Positions 24,371-35,223 of a stretch of 44,535 nt of DNA are shown here, one piece after another. Within the stretch, counting starts at the first letter, position 1. Each line of letters opens with the position of its first letter. Below the pieces are notes generated by a model. That model was given only the letters and a program-made list of their open reading frames with translations. It was not told the origin of the DNA and searched no databases. The DNA is from Gammaproteobacteria bacterium (GTDB lineage: Bacteria > Pseudomonadota > Gammaproteobacteria > Steroidobacterales > Steroidobacteraceae): the NCBI GenBank assembly GCA_011391405.1, contig JAABQQ010000066.1, positions 1 through 44,535 on the forward strand, in the 5' to 3' direction. Both the position numbers and the translations under genes were made by a program.

Positions 24371-25885
24371 CTACTTCGTCTCGCCTTGTGCCGGCGTGGC
24401 TGGAGGCGGCAACAACAGGATCCACGGCTGGCTGAACTGCACGCCGGGGGTTGCGACCGGCTCGCCGTTCTCGAGGCGTGGCCGATAGCCCGCCGTGCTT
24501 TGCAGTGCCGCGGCCGTCTTTTCGCCGCGCCTCTTGTCGCCCGAGTCGTCGATCACCTTCGTCGCCTGCACGCGGCCCTGCGCGCTGACTGTGTACTCGA
24601 CGACAGCGTTGCGCACCTCGACCTCCGTGGGCGGGCGTGTCTGGTAGCGGTTCCAGTCGTCGGGCCGGAACAGGTGCAGCAGGACCGGCTGGCCGAAGAT
24701 CGCCTCGGTGTAGCTCTTGCCATTCAGCTTGTCGGTCACGCGCGCAGCCGCCTGCCACGCTTGCTGGTAATGAACGCGTGCGCGATCCGGCTGGTTGCGC
24801 ACCTGATACCAGTCGCCGACCTGGGTCCGTACGTTCAGCACCGCCACGGGCGATGGCTCCGCGGCCTGGTCGACGATTTGCGCCGCCCGCAGCAGGGACC
24901 GCTCGCCTTCGCCCGCCAGCGCCGTGGGCGACACCTGGACCGGCACCAGAATCGCGCCCGGGTCGTGAAACAGGGCTTCGCGTTGTTCGTCGGGGGACGC
25001 CAGGGACTGTGCTGCCGGATCGAGCAGTTGCCTGCGATTGCAGGCGGCGATCGCCAGCAATGGCCCGACGAGGAGCGGCGAGTTCGGCCCTTCGGCGGCC
25101 TCCACGATCTCGATCGCCTGCCGCAACGTGCGTCGCGACTGGTCGTACGCTCCGATGCTCGCGTACCAGCGCCCGATCTCTTCCAGGGTCGGGGCGAGCT
25201 GCGGGCTGCTCGCGCCATGCTGGCGCGTCGCGATCCGCAGCAGGTATTTCTGCGCCTTCAAGGCCTCCGGGTACCGACCGAGCTCGGTCAGGGAATCGAT
25301 GTACTTCTCGACCAGCGGCACCTGTTGCGCCGTGAGCAGTCCTTCGTGCCGGCGCTTGAGGGCGATCGCCTGGTCGAAGCTCGCCACCGCGAGGTCGTGC
25401 CGCTTGCCGTCGTGATAGGCCGAAGCGAGGCCGCCGTAGGCTCGCGCGAGCCGATCCTGCAGCGGACGGCCCGAACTCTCGACCAGCTTGATCACTTGCA
25501 GGTACGTGGACTCGGCACCGACGTAGTCACCGGACAGGTTCTGGACCATGCCGAGATTCATCAGCGCAACCTGCACCTCCTCCGCCGTTGGCGCGGTGGC
25601 CTGCGCCTTTGTGAGTTCGAGCACACGCTCGGCATGTGGCACGGCTGCCGTGTACCGTCCCGCGTCGAACTCGGTGCGGAAGCTGGTGTACGCGTCGGTC
25701 GCGCTGGCGGTCGCCGGGTCAGCTGCGGCGTTGCCTGCTGGCGTCGCAGCGGCGTCCTCGGGCGCAGGGATGACGGGTTGCGCGAATGCGGCGCCTGCCA
25801 TGGCGAGTCCGGCCCACGCGGCCGCGACGAGCCATGTGCGCAGCGCAATGGATCCGGGCACCAGGGTGTGGAGACGGGTACTCAC
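24371..25885 (-). CDS. exported TPR protein with TonB-like C-terminal domain
   Basis: 504 residues from GTG 25885; a TTG at 25909 would add 8. A signal peptide is seen (LVAAAWAGLAMAGAAFAQ). The middle (about 50-320) is a series of TPR-like helical pairs (YTAAVPHAERVLELTKAQ, DYVGAESTYLQVIKLVES, LAVASFDQAIALKRRHEG, AYDQSRRTLRQAIEIVEA). The last 110 residues look like a TonB C-terminal domain: TEVEVRNAVVEYTVSAQGRVQATKVIDDSGDKRRGEKTAAA is its pattern, followed by the 'YRPRLENGEPV' strand. It lacks the N-terminal TonB anchor, so it is probably periplasmic. Convergent with the eleven-gene operon, 43 bases away, and plausibly a partner. Confidence 0.82.
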   Translation of the reverse strand: MSTRLHTLVPGSIALRTWLVAAAWAGLAMAGAAFAQPVIPAPEDAAATPAGNAAADPATASATDAYTSFRTEFDAGRYTAAVPHAERVLELTKAQATAPTAEEVQVALMNLGMVQNLSGDYVGAESTYLQVIKLVESSGRPLQDRLARAYGGLASAYHDGKRHDLAVASFDQAIALKRRHEGLLTAQQVPLVEKYIDSLTELGRYPEALKAQKYLLRIATRQHGASSPQLAPTLEEIGRWYASIGAYDQSRRTLRQAIEIVEAAEGPNSPLLVGPLLAIAACNRRQLLDPAAQSLASPDEQREALFHDPGAILVPVQVSPTALAGEGERSLLRAAQIVDQAAEPSPVAVLNVRTQVGDWYQVRNQPDRARVHYQQAWQAAARVTDKLNGKSYTEAIFGQPVLLHLFRPDDWNRYQTRPPTEVEVRNAVVEYTVSAQGRVQATKVIDDSGDKRRGEKTAAALQSTAGYRPRLENGEPVATPGVQFSQPWILLLPPPATPAQGETK

Positions 25886-25916
25886 CGCGCCAGACTGACA
25901 CGCGTGCAACGCTGCT

Positions 25917-26735
25917 TCAATCGCGGGCGTAAAGCGCGAAGCTGCCGTAACCCACGACGCGCTGGCTGTCCCCGGCGGTGTCGCCCGAGGTCCGGCGATC
26001 CAGCAGGCGCACCTCGAGATCGCGATGCCGGGCGACCTCCATCAGTCCGTTGATGCTGTCGGCCCCGCAGGCCTGCGATTCCGACAGGTCGCTGTGGCGC
26101 TCGACGATGCACTTCGCGGTCTGCTGGTCGAGCGCCTGCGCCTCGATGTGGGTGTGGTGGTGGCTCAAGTCCGAACTGACGACGATCAGCGTCTCCGGGC
26201 CGCCCCAGACCGCCTCGAGCGCGCGTCCCACCTGCTCGGGCGGGGCGAGTCCCACCGCGATCGGCAGCAGATCGAAGTCCGTGAGCATGGACTGCAGAAA
26301 AGGCAGCTGCACTTCGAGCGAATGCTCGAGTGCATGCGGCGCGTCCGCAATGCCCGCGAGTCCGAGTTCGCGCAGGCGCCGGCGTCCGGCGTCATTAACT
26401 CGCACCTGGCCGAACGGCGTCGAGAAGTAGTCGCACGAGGGCAAGGCGAGGCCGCGCATCTTGACCCGATGGCTCGGGCCCAGCAGCACCACGTGGCGGA
26501 TCGATGCCGCTGCCACGTTCTCGAGCGTCCGGAACGCCGAGGCCGCGACTGTACCGGAATACGCATAGCCCGCGTGCGGCACGACGAGCGCTTTCGGCAG
26601 GCGAGCGGCCGTCGTGCCACCGCTGCCGAGCAGCGTCTCCAAGGCGCAGCGCAGGCCGTCGGCATCCTTGGGGTAATAGAGGCCCGCCGCGGAAGCGGGC
26701 CGCACGCCGCCTGGTTCTTTGCTCGGTGCCGGCAT
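25917..26735 (-). CDS. MEMO1 family protein (AmmeMemoRadiSam system protein B)
   Basis: 272 residues, cytoplasmic. MEMO-family motifs are clear: LVVPHAGYAYSG, VVLLGPSHRV, HALEHSLEVQLPFLQ, and SSDLSHHHTH, which carry the three His residues and the Cys/Asp of the family's putative metal site, plus CGADSINGLM. In many bacteria MEMO sits with AMMECR1 and a radical SAM gene; neither partner is in this window. The biochemical function in bacteria is not established. The stop is 31 bases from the start of the TPR/TonB-C gene, on the same strand. Confidence 0.9.
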   Translation of the reverse strand: MPAPSKEPGGVRPASAAGLYYPKDADGLRCALETLLGSGGTTAARLPKALVVPHAGYAYSGTVAASAFRTLENVAAASIRHVVLLGPSHRVKMRGLALPSCDYFSTPFGQVRVNDAGRRRLRELGLAGIADAPHALEHSLEVQLPFLQSMLTDFDLLPIAVGLAPPEQVGRALEAVWGGPETLIVVSSDLSHHHTHIEAQALDQQTAKCIVERHSDLSESQACGADSINGLMEVARHRDLEVRLLDRRTSGDTAGDSQRVVGYGSFALYARD

Positions 26736-26873
26736 TTCACCCCCAGCGCATTACGCGCCGCGGCTGACTATGTCGCGCCCGTGCGCTCGTCGCCAATCGT
26801 ACGAATACCCATCCTGTGCGGGGGCAATTCCTACAACGCGGCTGTACAAGTGCGCTCGTGCGCCGGGTGATGC

Positions 26874-29003
26874 CTATCGCCGTCGTGATCCACGCGACTT
26901 CGCTCGCAACGAGGCCGGCACGTTCGCGTGCAATTCATCGAGCCACACCGTCGCCGGCGAATCGCTGGGGGCGCGCCAGTCGGCACGCGGGGAGAGCGAC
27001 CCGCCCGAGCCCACCTTCGGGCCGTTCGGCATGGCCGAGCGTTTGAACTGGCTGCCCTGGAAGAACCGTTTGAGGAACACCTCGAGCCAGTCGGTGATCA
27101 CCGCGATATCGTACGCACGCCGCTCGCCGGGCGGCACCGTGTCCGGCCACGCGCCGGTGCCGGCATCGCCCCATGCGCAATGCGCGAGGTACGCGACCTT
27201 GCTCGGCCGGTAGCCGAAGCGGCTGATGTAATAGAGGTGGAAGTCCTGCAGGTCATACGGGCCGACGACGGCTTCCGACGATTGCTCCGGCTTGTCGCCC
27301 GCGCCCGGCACCAGCTCCGGCGAGATCGGCGTCTCGACGATGCGTGTCAGCACCTCGATCGTCGCAGCATCGAACTGCCGCGCGCCGACCAGCCAGCGGA
27401 TCAGGTGCCGGATCAGCGTTTTCGGTACCGACGCATTCACGTTGTAGTGCGACATGTGGTCACCCACGCCGTACGTGGTGAAGCCGAGCGCCAGCTCCGA
27501 CAGGTCTCCTGTTCCCAGCACGAGCGCGTTGTGCCGGTTGGCGAGCCGGAACAGGAGCGAGGTGCGTTCGCCCGCCTGTACGTTTTCGTAAGTGATGTCG
27601 TGGAGGGGCGAGCCTTGCGCGGCCGGATGACCGATGTGTTGCAGCATCAGTTCGGCGGACGGGCGGATGTCGATCTCGCCTGCCGTGATGCCGAGCGCCT
27701 GCATCAGCGTGTGTGCATTCTCGAACGTCTGGCGGCTGGTGGCGAAGCCCGGCAGCGTGTAGCCGAGGATGTTGGTGCGCGGCAGGCCGAGCCGATCGAA
27801 GGCGCGCACGGCAACCAGCGCGACCTGCGTCGAATCGAGCCCGCCCGAGATGCCGATGACGACGCGCTTCAGTCCCGTGGCCGCGAGCCGTTTGCGCAGC
27901 GCCTCGACCTGGATGTCATAGACCTCGGCACAGCGCTCGTCGCGGCGCGCCGGATCGGACGGCACGTACGGAAATCGCTCGATGCTGCGATCGAGCCGCA
28001 CCGGGTCTGCCGGCACGTCGAGTTCGATCTCGATGCGTCGATAACCCTCGAGTTGACCGCGGTGCGCCTGCACGCAGTCGCCAAAGGTCGTCCACCGCAT
28101 GCGCTCCTGGCGCAGGTGGTCCAGGTCGAGGTCCGCCGTGATGAAGCCGCCTTGCAACGGAAAGCGCATCGACTCAGCCAGCCGTGTGCCGTTCTCGTAG
28201 ACGAGGGCGTGGCCGTCCCAGGCCAGGTCGGTCGTCGATTCACCGGGACCGGCCGCCGAGTAAAGATAGCCCGCGACGCACTTCGCCGATTGCGAAGCGC
28301 AGAGCAAACGGCGGTAATCGGCCTTGCCCACCGTGACGTCGCTCGCCGACAGGTTCGCGATCACCGTCGCTCCCGCCAGCGCGGCATAGGTGCTCGGCGG
28401 CAAAGGCGCCCAGACGTCCTCGCAGACTTCGAGGCCCAGCACGAAGCCAGGTACGTTCTTCGCCTCGAACAGCAGGCGGGTGCCGAAGGGCACCTTCTGC
28501 CCGAGCAGCTGGATCGACGTGGCCAGGGCCTGCGCCGCCGGCGCGAACTGCCGCTTCTCGTAAAACTCGCGGTAGCCGGGCAGGTAACTCTTGGGCACGG
28601 CGCCCAGCAGCTCGCCACGCCGCAAAAGCAGGGCGCAGTTGAACAGCCGGTCATCCACCCGCAGTGGCATGCCCACCGCGCAGGTAATGGCGATTTCCTT
28701 GCTGGCTTCGAGCAGCGTGCCCAGGGCCTGGACCGAGCCGTCGAGCAGGGCATCCTGCTGGAACAGGTCCTCGTTCGAGTACGCGGAGATACCCAGTTCG
28801 GGAAATACCACCAGGATCGCCTGATTTGCGGCCGCTTCACGCGCGATACGCACCATTTCGACGACGTTCGCAGCCGGTGACGCGACTTCCACGCACGGTG
28901 TGGCGACCGCCACCCGGACGAAGCCGTGACGGTAAATCGAATAAAACGGCAGTTCTGCGAGTTGCGGCACGCGCGGCCGGCGGGTTTCCAGGGTCGGGGG
29001 CAT
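26874..29003 (-). CDS. nadE: glutamine-dependent NAD+ synthetase
   Basis: 709 residues, the long two-domain form. The N-terminal nitrilase-type amidase (about 28-310) has the Glu-Lys-Cys triad: E69 in VFPELGIS, the Lys in [11 protein letters not shown], and C194 in [10 protein letters not shown]. The C-terminal domain binds ATP and deamido-NAD through the PP-loop [10 protein letters not shown] (about 378-387). It amidates nicotinic acid adenine dinucleotide using glutamine in the last step of NAD synthesis. A long open frame on the opposite strand (26928-28880) is a codon-composition shadow. The gene is separated from the MEMO gene by 138 bases in which nothing is recognised. Confidence 0.95.
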   Translation of the reverse strand: MPPTLETRRPRVPQLAELPFYSIYRHGFVRVAVATPCVEVASPAANVVEMVRIAREAAANQAILVVFPELGISAYSNEDLFQQDALLDGSVQALGTLLEASKEIAITCAVGMPLRVDDRLFNCALLLRRGELLGAVPKSYLPGYREFYEKRQFAPAAQALATSIQLLGQKVPFGTRLLFEAKNVPGFVLGLEVCEDVWAPLPPSTYAALAGATVIANLSASDVTVGKADYRRLLCASQSAKCVAGYLYSAAGPGESTTDLAWDGHALVYENGTRLAESMRFPLQGGFITADLDLDHLRQERMRWTTFGDCVQAHRGQLEGYRRIEIELDVPADPVRLDRSIERFPYVPSDPARRDERCAEVYDIQVEALRKRLAATGLKRVVIGISGGLDSTQVALVAVRAFDRLGLPRTNILGYTLPGFATSRQTFENAHTLMQALGITAGEIDIRPSAELMLQHIGHPAAQGSPLHDITYENVQAGERTSLLFRLANRHNALVLGTGDLSELALGFTTYGVGDHMSHYNVNASVPKTLIRHLIRWLVGARQFDAATIEVLTRIVETPISPELVPGAGDKPEQSSEAVVGPYDLQDFHLYYISRFGYRPSKVAYLAHCAWGDAGTGAWPDTVPPGERRAYDIAVITDWLEVFLKRFFQGSQFKRSAMPNGPKVGSGGSLSPRADWRAPSDSPATVWLDELHANVPASLRAKSRGSRRR

Positions 29004-29068
29004 GCAGGGGTCTCTTCCGGTCAGGCCGAAAGTGTCGGCTTCCCTTTCGGGGCGGGCAAGTGCGATTC

Positions 29069-29084
29069 AGTGACGCCGGTCACT
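29069..29084. promoter_or_regulatory. CRP/Clp-like palindromic operator
   Basis: AGTGACGCCGGTCACT has perfect 6-base arms and contains GTGA-N6-TCAC, the core of CRP-family sites. It lies between the divergent nadE start (29003) and the Cys-rich gene (29138), about 54 bases before the latter. A Clp/Vfr-type regulator is inferred from the pattern only. Confidence 0.45.
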
Positions 29085-29137
29085 CCGAGGCGGTGGCCGT
29101 CGTGGCTAGTGTCGCGTCCACACTGCAAGGAAAGGCC

Positions 29138-29512
29138 ATGGCCAGCTCTTTTTTCGACCGTGCGCGAGAAATGTTTGTCCGTGACGAGCCGGTCGCCGCT
29201 GACAAGGCGTCCACCTTCGTGGCGAAGAAAGTCACGCAGACGTTCCATGCCGTGACCATCCAGCCCGGCCGCCTTTGCTGCCACGAGGCGCGCGCGCTGC
29301 AGGGCCAGCGCTTTCTGTCGCGTGAAGCCCCGACCCTGCCGCTCAGGAACTGCACGTGCGAAAACTGCGCGTGCCTCTATCAGCATTACGATGACCGCCG
29401 CGCCGGAGCCCGGCGTGCGCGCGACATGGGTGTGGCCATCGACGGCTGGATCGATGTCGACAAGCGTGTCGAGATCGGCCGTGGACGCCGCAAGGTCGAC
29501 AAGTCCAGCTGA
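29138..29512 (+). CDS. small Cys/His-rich protein, possible metal-binding
   Basis: 124 residues from ATG 29138, with AAGGAAAGG just upstream. The open frame extends further 5', but that portion overlaps the nadE start. The centre carries RLCCHEARALQGQRFLS, and a cluster NCTCENCACLYQH gives four Cys in a C-x-C-x2-C-x-C array, followed by a conserved-looking DDRRAGARRARDMG. The C-terminus is basic. Short proteins of this build can bind zinc or an iron-sulfur cluster, but no named family is recognised. Expression may be controlled by the palindrome at 29069. Confidence 0.72.
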   Translation: MASSFFDRAREMFVRDEPVAADKASTFVAKKVTQTFHAVTIQPGRLCCHEARALQGQRFLSREAPTLPLRNCTCENCACLYQHYDDRRAGARRARDMGVAIDGWIDVDKRVEIGRGRRKVDKSS

Positions 29513-29528
29513 CTGTGCAGACCGCGGC

Positions 29529-30185
29529 TCAGCCGCGCCTCGACGCCACGACCGCATCGCCTGCGAACGGATTCGTCCTTCGTTCGTCACCGAACGTCGA
29601 CATCGGCCCGTGCCCCGGCACGAAGCGAACGTCGTCGCCGAGCGTAAACAGCCTTTCACGAATCGAGCGGAGCAGCGTGTCGTAGTCGCCGCCCGGAAAA
29701 TCGGTGCGGCCGATCGACCCGGCGAACAGCACGTCACCGACGAATGCGATCTTGTCGGCGGCGCAGTGGAACGTCACGTGGCCCGGCGTGTGACCCGGGC
29801 AATGCTGCACGTCGAATTCGACGTCGCCGACCTGCACCTTGTCGCCCTGGTCGAGCCACTGGTCGGGCACGAAGCTTGCGCAATGCCCGAAGCCGAACAG
29901 GCGGCCCTGTTCGGCGATGCCGTCGATCCAGAACTGATCGCCCGGATGCGGGCCGATGATCGGCAGGTCAAGGTCGCGCGCGAGCTGCGCCGTGCCACCG
30001 GCATGGTCGATGTGCGCGTGCGTCAGCAGGATTTTCGTGAGTTTCACGCCGTGCTTCCTGACCTCGGCGAGCACCTTGTCGAGATCGCCGCCCGGGTCGA
30101 TGACCGCGCCTTCCATCGTGCGCGGGCACCAGACCAGCGAGCAGTTCTGCGCGAACGGCGTGACGGGAATGACGACAGCCTGCAC
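29529..30185 (-). CDS. MBL-fold metallo-hydrolase (YcbL / glyoxalase II-like)
   Basis: 218 residues with H56-x-H58-x-D60-H61 (THAHIDHAGG), CPGHTPGHV, and FVGDVLFAGSIGRTD, the complete di-metal site of short glyoxalase II-like proteins such as YcbL. It probably hydrolyses a thioester (S-lactoylglutathione-type) in the cytoplasm; the exact substrate is uncertain. It starts with GTG 30185, immediately after the stop of the DUF502 gene, so translation is coupled. Confidence 0.88.
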   Translation of the reverse strand: MQAVVIPVTPFAQNCSLVWCPRTMEGAVIDPGGDLDKVLAEVRKHGVKLTKILLTHAHIDHAGGTAQLARDLDLPIIGPHPGDQFWIDGIAEQGRLFGFGHCASFVPDQWLDQGDKVQVGDVEFDVQHCPGHTPGHVTFHCAADKIAFVGDVLFAGSIGRTDFPGGDYDTLLRSIRERLFTLGDDVRFVPGHGPMSTFGDERRTNPFAGDAVVASRRG

Positions 30186-30809
30186 TCAGGCGCTCCCTGG
30201 CGACGATTCCCGCAGCGCGGACGGTGCGTTGCTGCGCACGCCTCCCATCAGTGCGATGCGCATGCCTTCCTCGACCGAGAGCGACGTCGTCTCGACGAGT
30301 TCACGCGGCAGGAAGATCGTGTAACCACCCACCATGTAACTCATGGGCAGGTAGACGGCGACCATGTCATTGCCGGCCGGCGTCGAGCGGTGCAGCATCT
30401 CGTCGGACTCGGCCGTGACGAAGCCGATGGCCTTGCCGGGCCCGAACTGGATCAGCACTACGCGCCGCAGGTCGCTGGCCTGGCCCGAGGACGGAAAGAA
30501 CCGCATGAAGTCGCGGATTGCGAGGTAGATCGTCTTGACGACCGGGATGCGCGCGAACAGAGCGTCCGACATGCGCAGCGCACGGTGCACGAACCAGGCG
30601 TTGACGGCGAGGCCGACGAAATACAACAGGATGAGGCCGGTCAGGAGCCCCAGCCCCGGCCAGTAGTAACGCGCCGGCACCAGCAGCTTGATCACCGGCG
30701 AGAACAACCTCTCGGCCGTGACCGCGAGCCAGTACACGACGTAGACGGTGAGCCCGATCGGCAGGATCGCCACGATCCCCTTCAACACGGTATTCCAGAT
30801 CTTGCGCAT
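30186..30809 (-). CDS. DUF502 family membrane protein
   Basis: 207 residues from ATG 30809 (MRKIWNTVLKG). Two membrane helices (about 8-32 and 55-78) are followed by the soluble family region with RIPVVKTIYLAIRDFMRFF, VVLIQFGPGKAIGFVT and VAVYLPMSYMVGGYTIFLP. The family is widespread and of unknown function. The frame is open up to 30965, but that extension would cross the divergent dacB start. The promoter must lie in the 97 bases shared with dacB. Confidence 0.88.
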   Translation of the reverse strand: MRKIWNTVLKGIVAILPIGLTVYVVYWLAVTAERLFSPVIKLLVPARYYWPGLGLLTGLILLYFVGLAVNAWFVHRALRMSDALFARIPVVKTIYLAIRDFMRFFPSSGQASDLRRVVLIQFGPGKAIGFVTAESDEMLHRSTPAGNDMVAVYLPMSYMVGGYTIFLPRELVETTSLSVEEGMRIALMGGVRSNAPSALRESSPGSA

Positions 30810-30906
30810 GCTGTTCCTGCTGCCGACGGGCCGCGAGTATGCGTCAGTGGCGCCGCGCGCCGCCACCGCATCGCTTATGATTCGTACGCCCACGAAATCG
30901 AGTTCG

Positions 30907-32358
30907 ATGCGCCCCATCCTGCCCCGCCTGCTGTTGCCCTTGCTGCTCTCCGCCGCGCTGCTCAACGCGCCCGGCGTCGCAGGCGCGCGCGACCGCGACT
31001 ACCTGCCGCCCGAAGTCGAGCAGGCCATGAAGCGGCAGAAAGTGCCGGGCACCAGTCTCAGCGTGTTCGTGCGCGAAGTCGGCCGCGAAGAGCCCCTGAT
31101 CAGTTTCAACTCGACCGTACCGCGCAACCCGGCGTCGACGATGAAAGTCGTCACGACGTACTCGGCGCTCGAATCCCTCGGACCCGCCTACACCTGGCGG
31201 ACCCGTGCCTATGCCACCGGGCCGATCCGCGACCAGGTGCTCGAAGGCAACCTCGTGCTGTTGGGCGGCGGCGATCCGTTCATGACGCAGGAGCGCTGGT
31301 GGGCGTTCGTGAGTGGCTTGCGCCAGGCCGGCGTCGTTCGCATCGCAGGCGACGTCGTCATCGACAACACCTACTTCGCGACCGTGGGTGATGATCGCGG
31401 CGCTTTCGACAACCTGCCTTACCGCACCTACAACGTGCTTCCCGACGCATTGCTGGTGAATTTCCAGACGCTCACCCTCAATGCGGTACCGGACGCAGCC
31501 ACCGGTTCCGTGCGAGTCAGCGCGAATCCCTGGCCCGCGAACCTCGCGATCGACAACAACGTCCGCCTCGATCCGGGTGCGTGCAAGCGTGGCGCCGGCG
31601 GCATCGTGGTCGCGATGCCCGACGGCGCGACCGGCAACCGCATCGAACTCGCGGGCCGGTACGCGGCGGGGTGCGGTCAGTTCTCGGTGCAGCGTGCCGT
31701 CATGAAGGCGCCCGACTTCGCGTACGGCCTGTTCCGCGCATTCTGGCAGCAAGCGGGTGGGACGATCGGCGGCGGCATGCGCCTCGGCACGCTGCCGGCG
31801 GACGCGCAGCTGCTTTACTCGCACGAATCGCTGACGCTCGCCGAGGTGATCCGGCTCGTCAACAAGTACTCGAGCAACTCGATGGCGCGCGCGCTGTTCC
31901 TGACCATGGGCGCAGAGCGAAATCCGGGTCGTCCGGCCACGGCCACCGCTGCTCGTGAAGCCGTCGTGGACTTCCTGGCGCAGCACGGCATCGCCGCCCC
32001 GGAGCTCGTGCTCGAGAACGGCTCGGGACTGTCCCGCAACGAGCGCATCAGCGTGGCGACGATGGCCGAGGTGCTGCTGGCCGCCTACCGCAGCCAGTAC
32101 ATGCCGGAGTTCGCCGCGTCGCTGCCGCTGTCGGCCACCGACGGCACCCTCAAGCGCCGGTTCAAGGCGCCTGAAATGCAGGGCCGGTTACGCATGAAAA
32201 CCGGGACGCTCGAGGAAGTCTCGGCGCTTGCCGGTTTCGTCAATGCGGCGAGCGGACGGACTTTCGTCACCGTCGTCATCCTCAATCACCCCACGGCTGC
32301 GCAGGGTCCCGGTGAGGCGATTCAGGCGGCCCTCGTGCAGTGGGTTTTCGGGCAGTAA
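30907..32358 (+). CDS. dacB: D-alanyl-D-alanine carboxypeptidase/endopeptidase, PBP4 type
   Basis: 483 residues with signal peptide (about 6-27). Penicillin-binding motifs are S77-T-M-K80 (NPASTMKV, active-site serine), S322-S-N324 (KYSSNSM) and K431-T-G433 (RMKTGTLEE), with the long insert between the first two that marks class C PBP4. It trims or cleaves peptidoglycan cross-links in the periplasm. Length agrees with E. coli DacB (477). Divergent from the DUF502 gene and 98 bases before the HIT gene. Confidence 0.93.
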   Translation: MRPILPRLLLPLLLSAALLNAPGVAGARDRDYLPPEVEQAMKRQKVPGTSLSVFVREVGREEPLISFNSTVPRNPASTMKVVTTYSALESLGPAYTWRTRAYATGPIRDQVLEGNLVLLGGGDPFMTQERWWAFVSGLRQAGVVRIAGDVVIDNTYFATVGDDRGAFDNLPYRTYNVLPDALLVNFQTLTLNAVPDAATGSVRVSANPWPANLAIDNNVRLDPGACKRGAGGIVVAMPDGATGNRIELAGRYAAGCGQFSVQRAVMKAPDFAYGLFRAFWQQAGGTIGGGMRLGTLPADAQLLYSHESLTLAEVIRLVNKYSSNSMARALFLTMGAERNPGRPATATAAREAVVDFLAQHGIAAPELVLENGSGLSRNERISVATMAEVLLAAYRSQYMPEFAASLPLSATDGTLKRRFKAPEMQGRLRMKTGTLEEVSALAGFVNAASGRTFVTVVILNHPTAAQGPGEAIQAALVQWVFGQ

Positions 32359-32456
32359 ACGACCGGTCTCATCCTTTGGTCGAATGGCGGTCGGGGAGTC
32401 GCCAGGCCGCCGCTATACTCGACCATGGCAGGCCGGGAAGCGGGGTTCCATCGACC

Positions 32457-32876
32457 ATGGCTTACGACACCAGCAACATCTTCGCGCGCATCCTGCGCGG
32501 CGAGATCCCATCGCATAAGGTCTACGAGGACGAGCACACGCTCGCGTTCATGGACGTGATGCCGCAGGCCGACGGCCATACGCTGGTGATCCCGAAGGCG
32601 CCGGCCGAGAACATCCTCGACCTGCCGCCGGCCGCACTCGCGGCGACGATACTGACCACCCAGCGGGTGGCGAAGGCCGTCAAGAAGGCGTTCGACGCGC
32701 CGGGCCTGCTGATCGCGCAGCTGAACGGCAGTGCGGCCGGCCAGTCGGTGTTCCACATTCATTTCCACGTCGTACCGCGCCACGCGGGGCTCGACCTGCG
32801 CTTCCACGCGCGCGACATGGCAGATCACAAACTGCTCGCGGAGCACGCTGCACGCGTGCGGGCCGCGCTCGATTGA
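32457..32876 (+). CDS. HIT family protein (histidine triad hydrolase)
   Basis: 139 residues from ATG 32457. The conserved histidine triad HIHFHVVPR lies near residues 99-107, and the N-terminal motif '[20 protein letters not shown]' is typical of HINT/HIT hydrolases, which cleave nucleoside phosphoramidates or related bonds. A TATACT sequence at 32414-32419 is a possible -10 without a clear -35. Probably cotranscribed with acs, which begins 46 bases downstream. Confidence 0.92.
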   Translation: MAYDTSNIFARILRGEIPSHKVYEDEHTLAFMDVMPQADGHTLVIPKAPAENILDLPPAALAATILTTQRVAKAVKKAFDAPGLLIAQLNGSAAGQSVFHIHFHVVPRHAGLDLRFHARDMADHKLLAEHAARVRAALD

Positions 32877-32922
32877 CGGTGTGCGCGTCCCGGCACGAAT
32901 CCGGGCGCAGGGGAGTCTGACG

Positions 32923-34866
<1,944 letters not shown>

Positions 34867-35043
34867 CGCGGTCGACGCGCTCGGGTTGCAGGCGGCCGAT
34901 CCGGGGCCTTCCCCCGAGCTTGGAAAGGCAGACACGCGCTGGCTGCAGGCGACCAATCCGTGGCTTTCCCCAGGGCTTGGAAAGGCAGATACGCGCCCTG
35001 GGAAAAGCCACGGATCGGTCGCTTGCGCGACAGCGCCTGAGCG

Positions 35044-35066
35044 CCTTTTCCGCGCAGCGGAAAAGG
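35044..35066. repeat. perfect 10-bp stem hairpin
   Basis: CCTTTTCCGC and GCGGAAAAGG flank a 3-base loop (GCA). It sits inside the REP cluster. It has no T-run, so it is a weak terminator candidate at best for acs. Confidence 0.7.
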
Positions 35067-35193
35067 TCGCACGGCGCATGCAGGCTGCCAGGGGCGGCCA
35101 CGATCACCGATCGCAGCACGCCGATGCGGCGGAGCGGCGAGCGCGATTCATGCCGCAATCGACGCCGGATCCGGTGGGCGCTGCGCGCACCGT

Positions 35194-35223
35194 GCAAGTT
35201 TTCCGGCTCGGCGGAAAACTTGC
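35194..35223. repeat. perfect 12-bp stem hairpin
   Basis: GCAAGTTTTCCG and CGGAAAACTTGC flank a 6-base loop. It shares the TTTTCCG core with the hairpin at 35044, and stands between the two REP pairs. Folding in RNA would be strong. Confidence 0.7.

Noticed and set aside
24050..26053. 667-codon open frame opposite the TPR/TonB-C gene
   Set aside because: No domain pattern; the minus-strand reading has signal peptide, TPR and TonB-like features.
26928..28880. 650-codon open frame opposite nadE
   Set aside because: Arg/His/Asp-rich translation without family motifs, fully antisense to a clear NAD synthetase; a product of high GC content.
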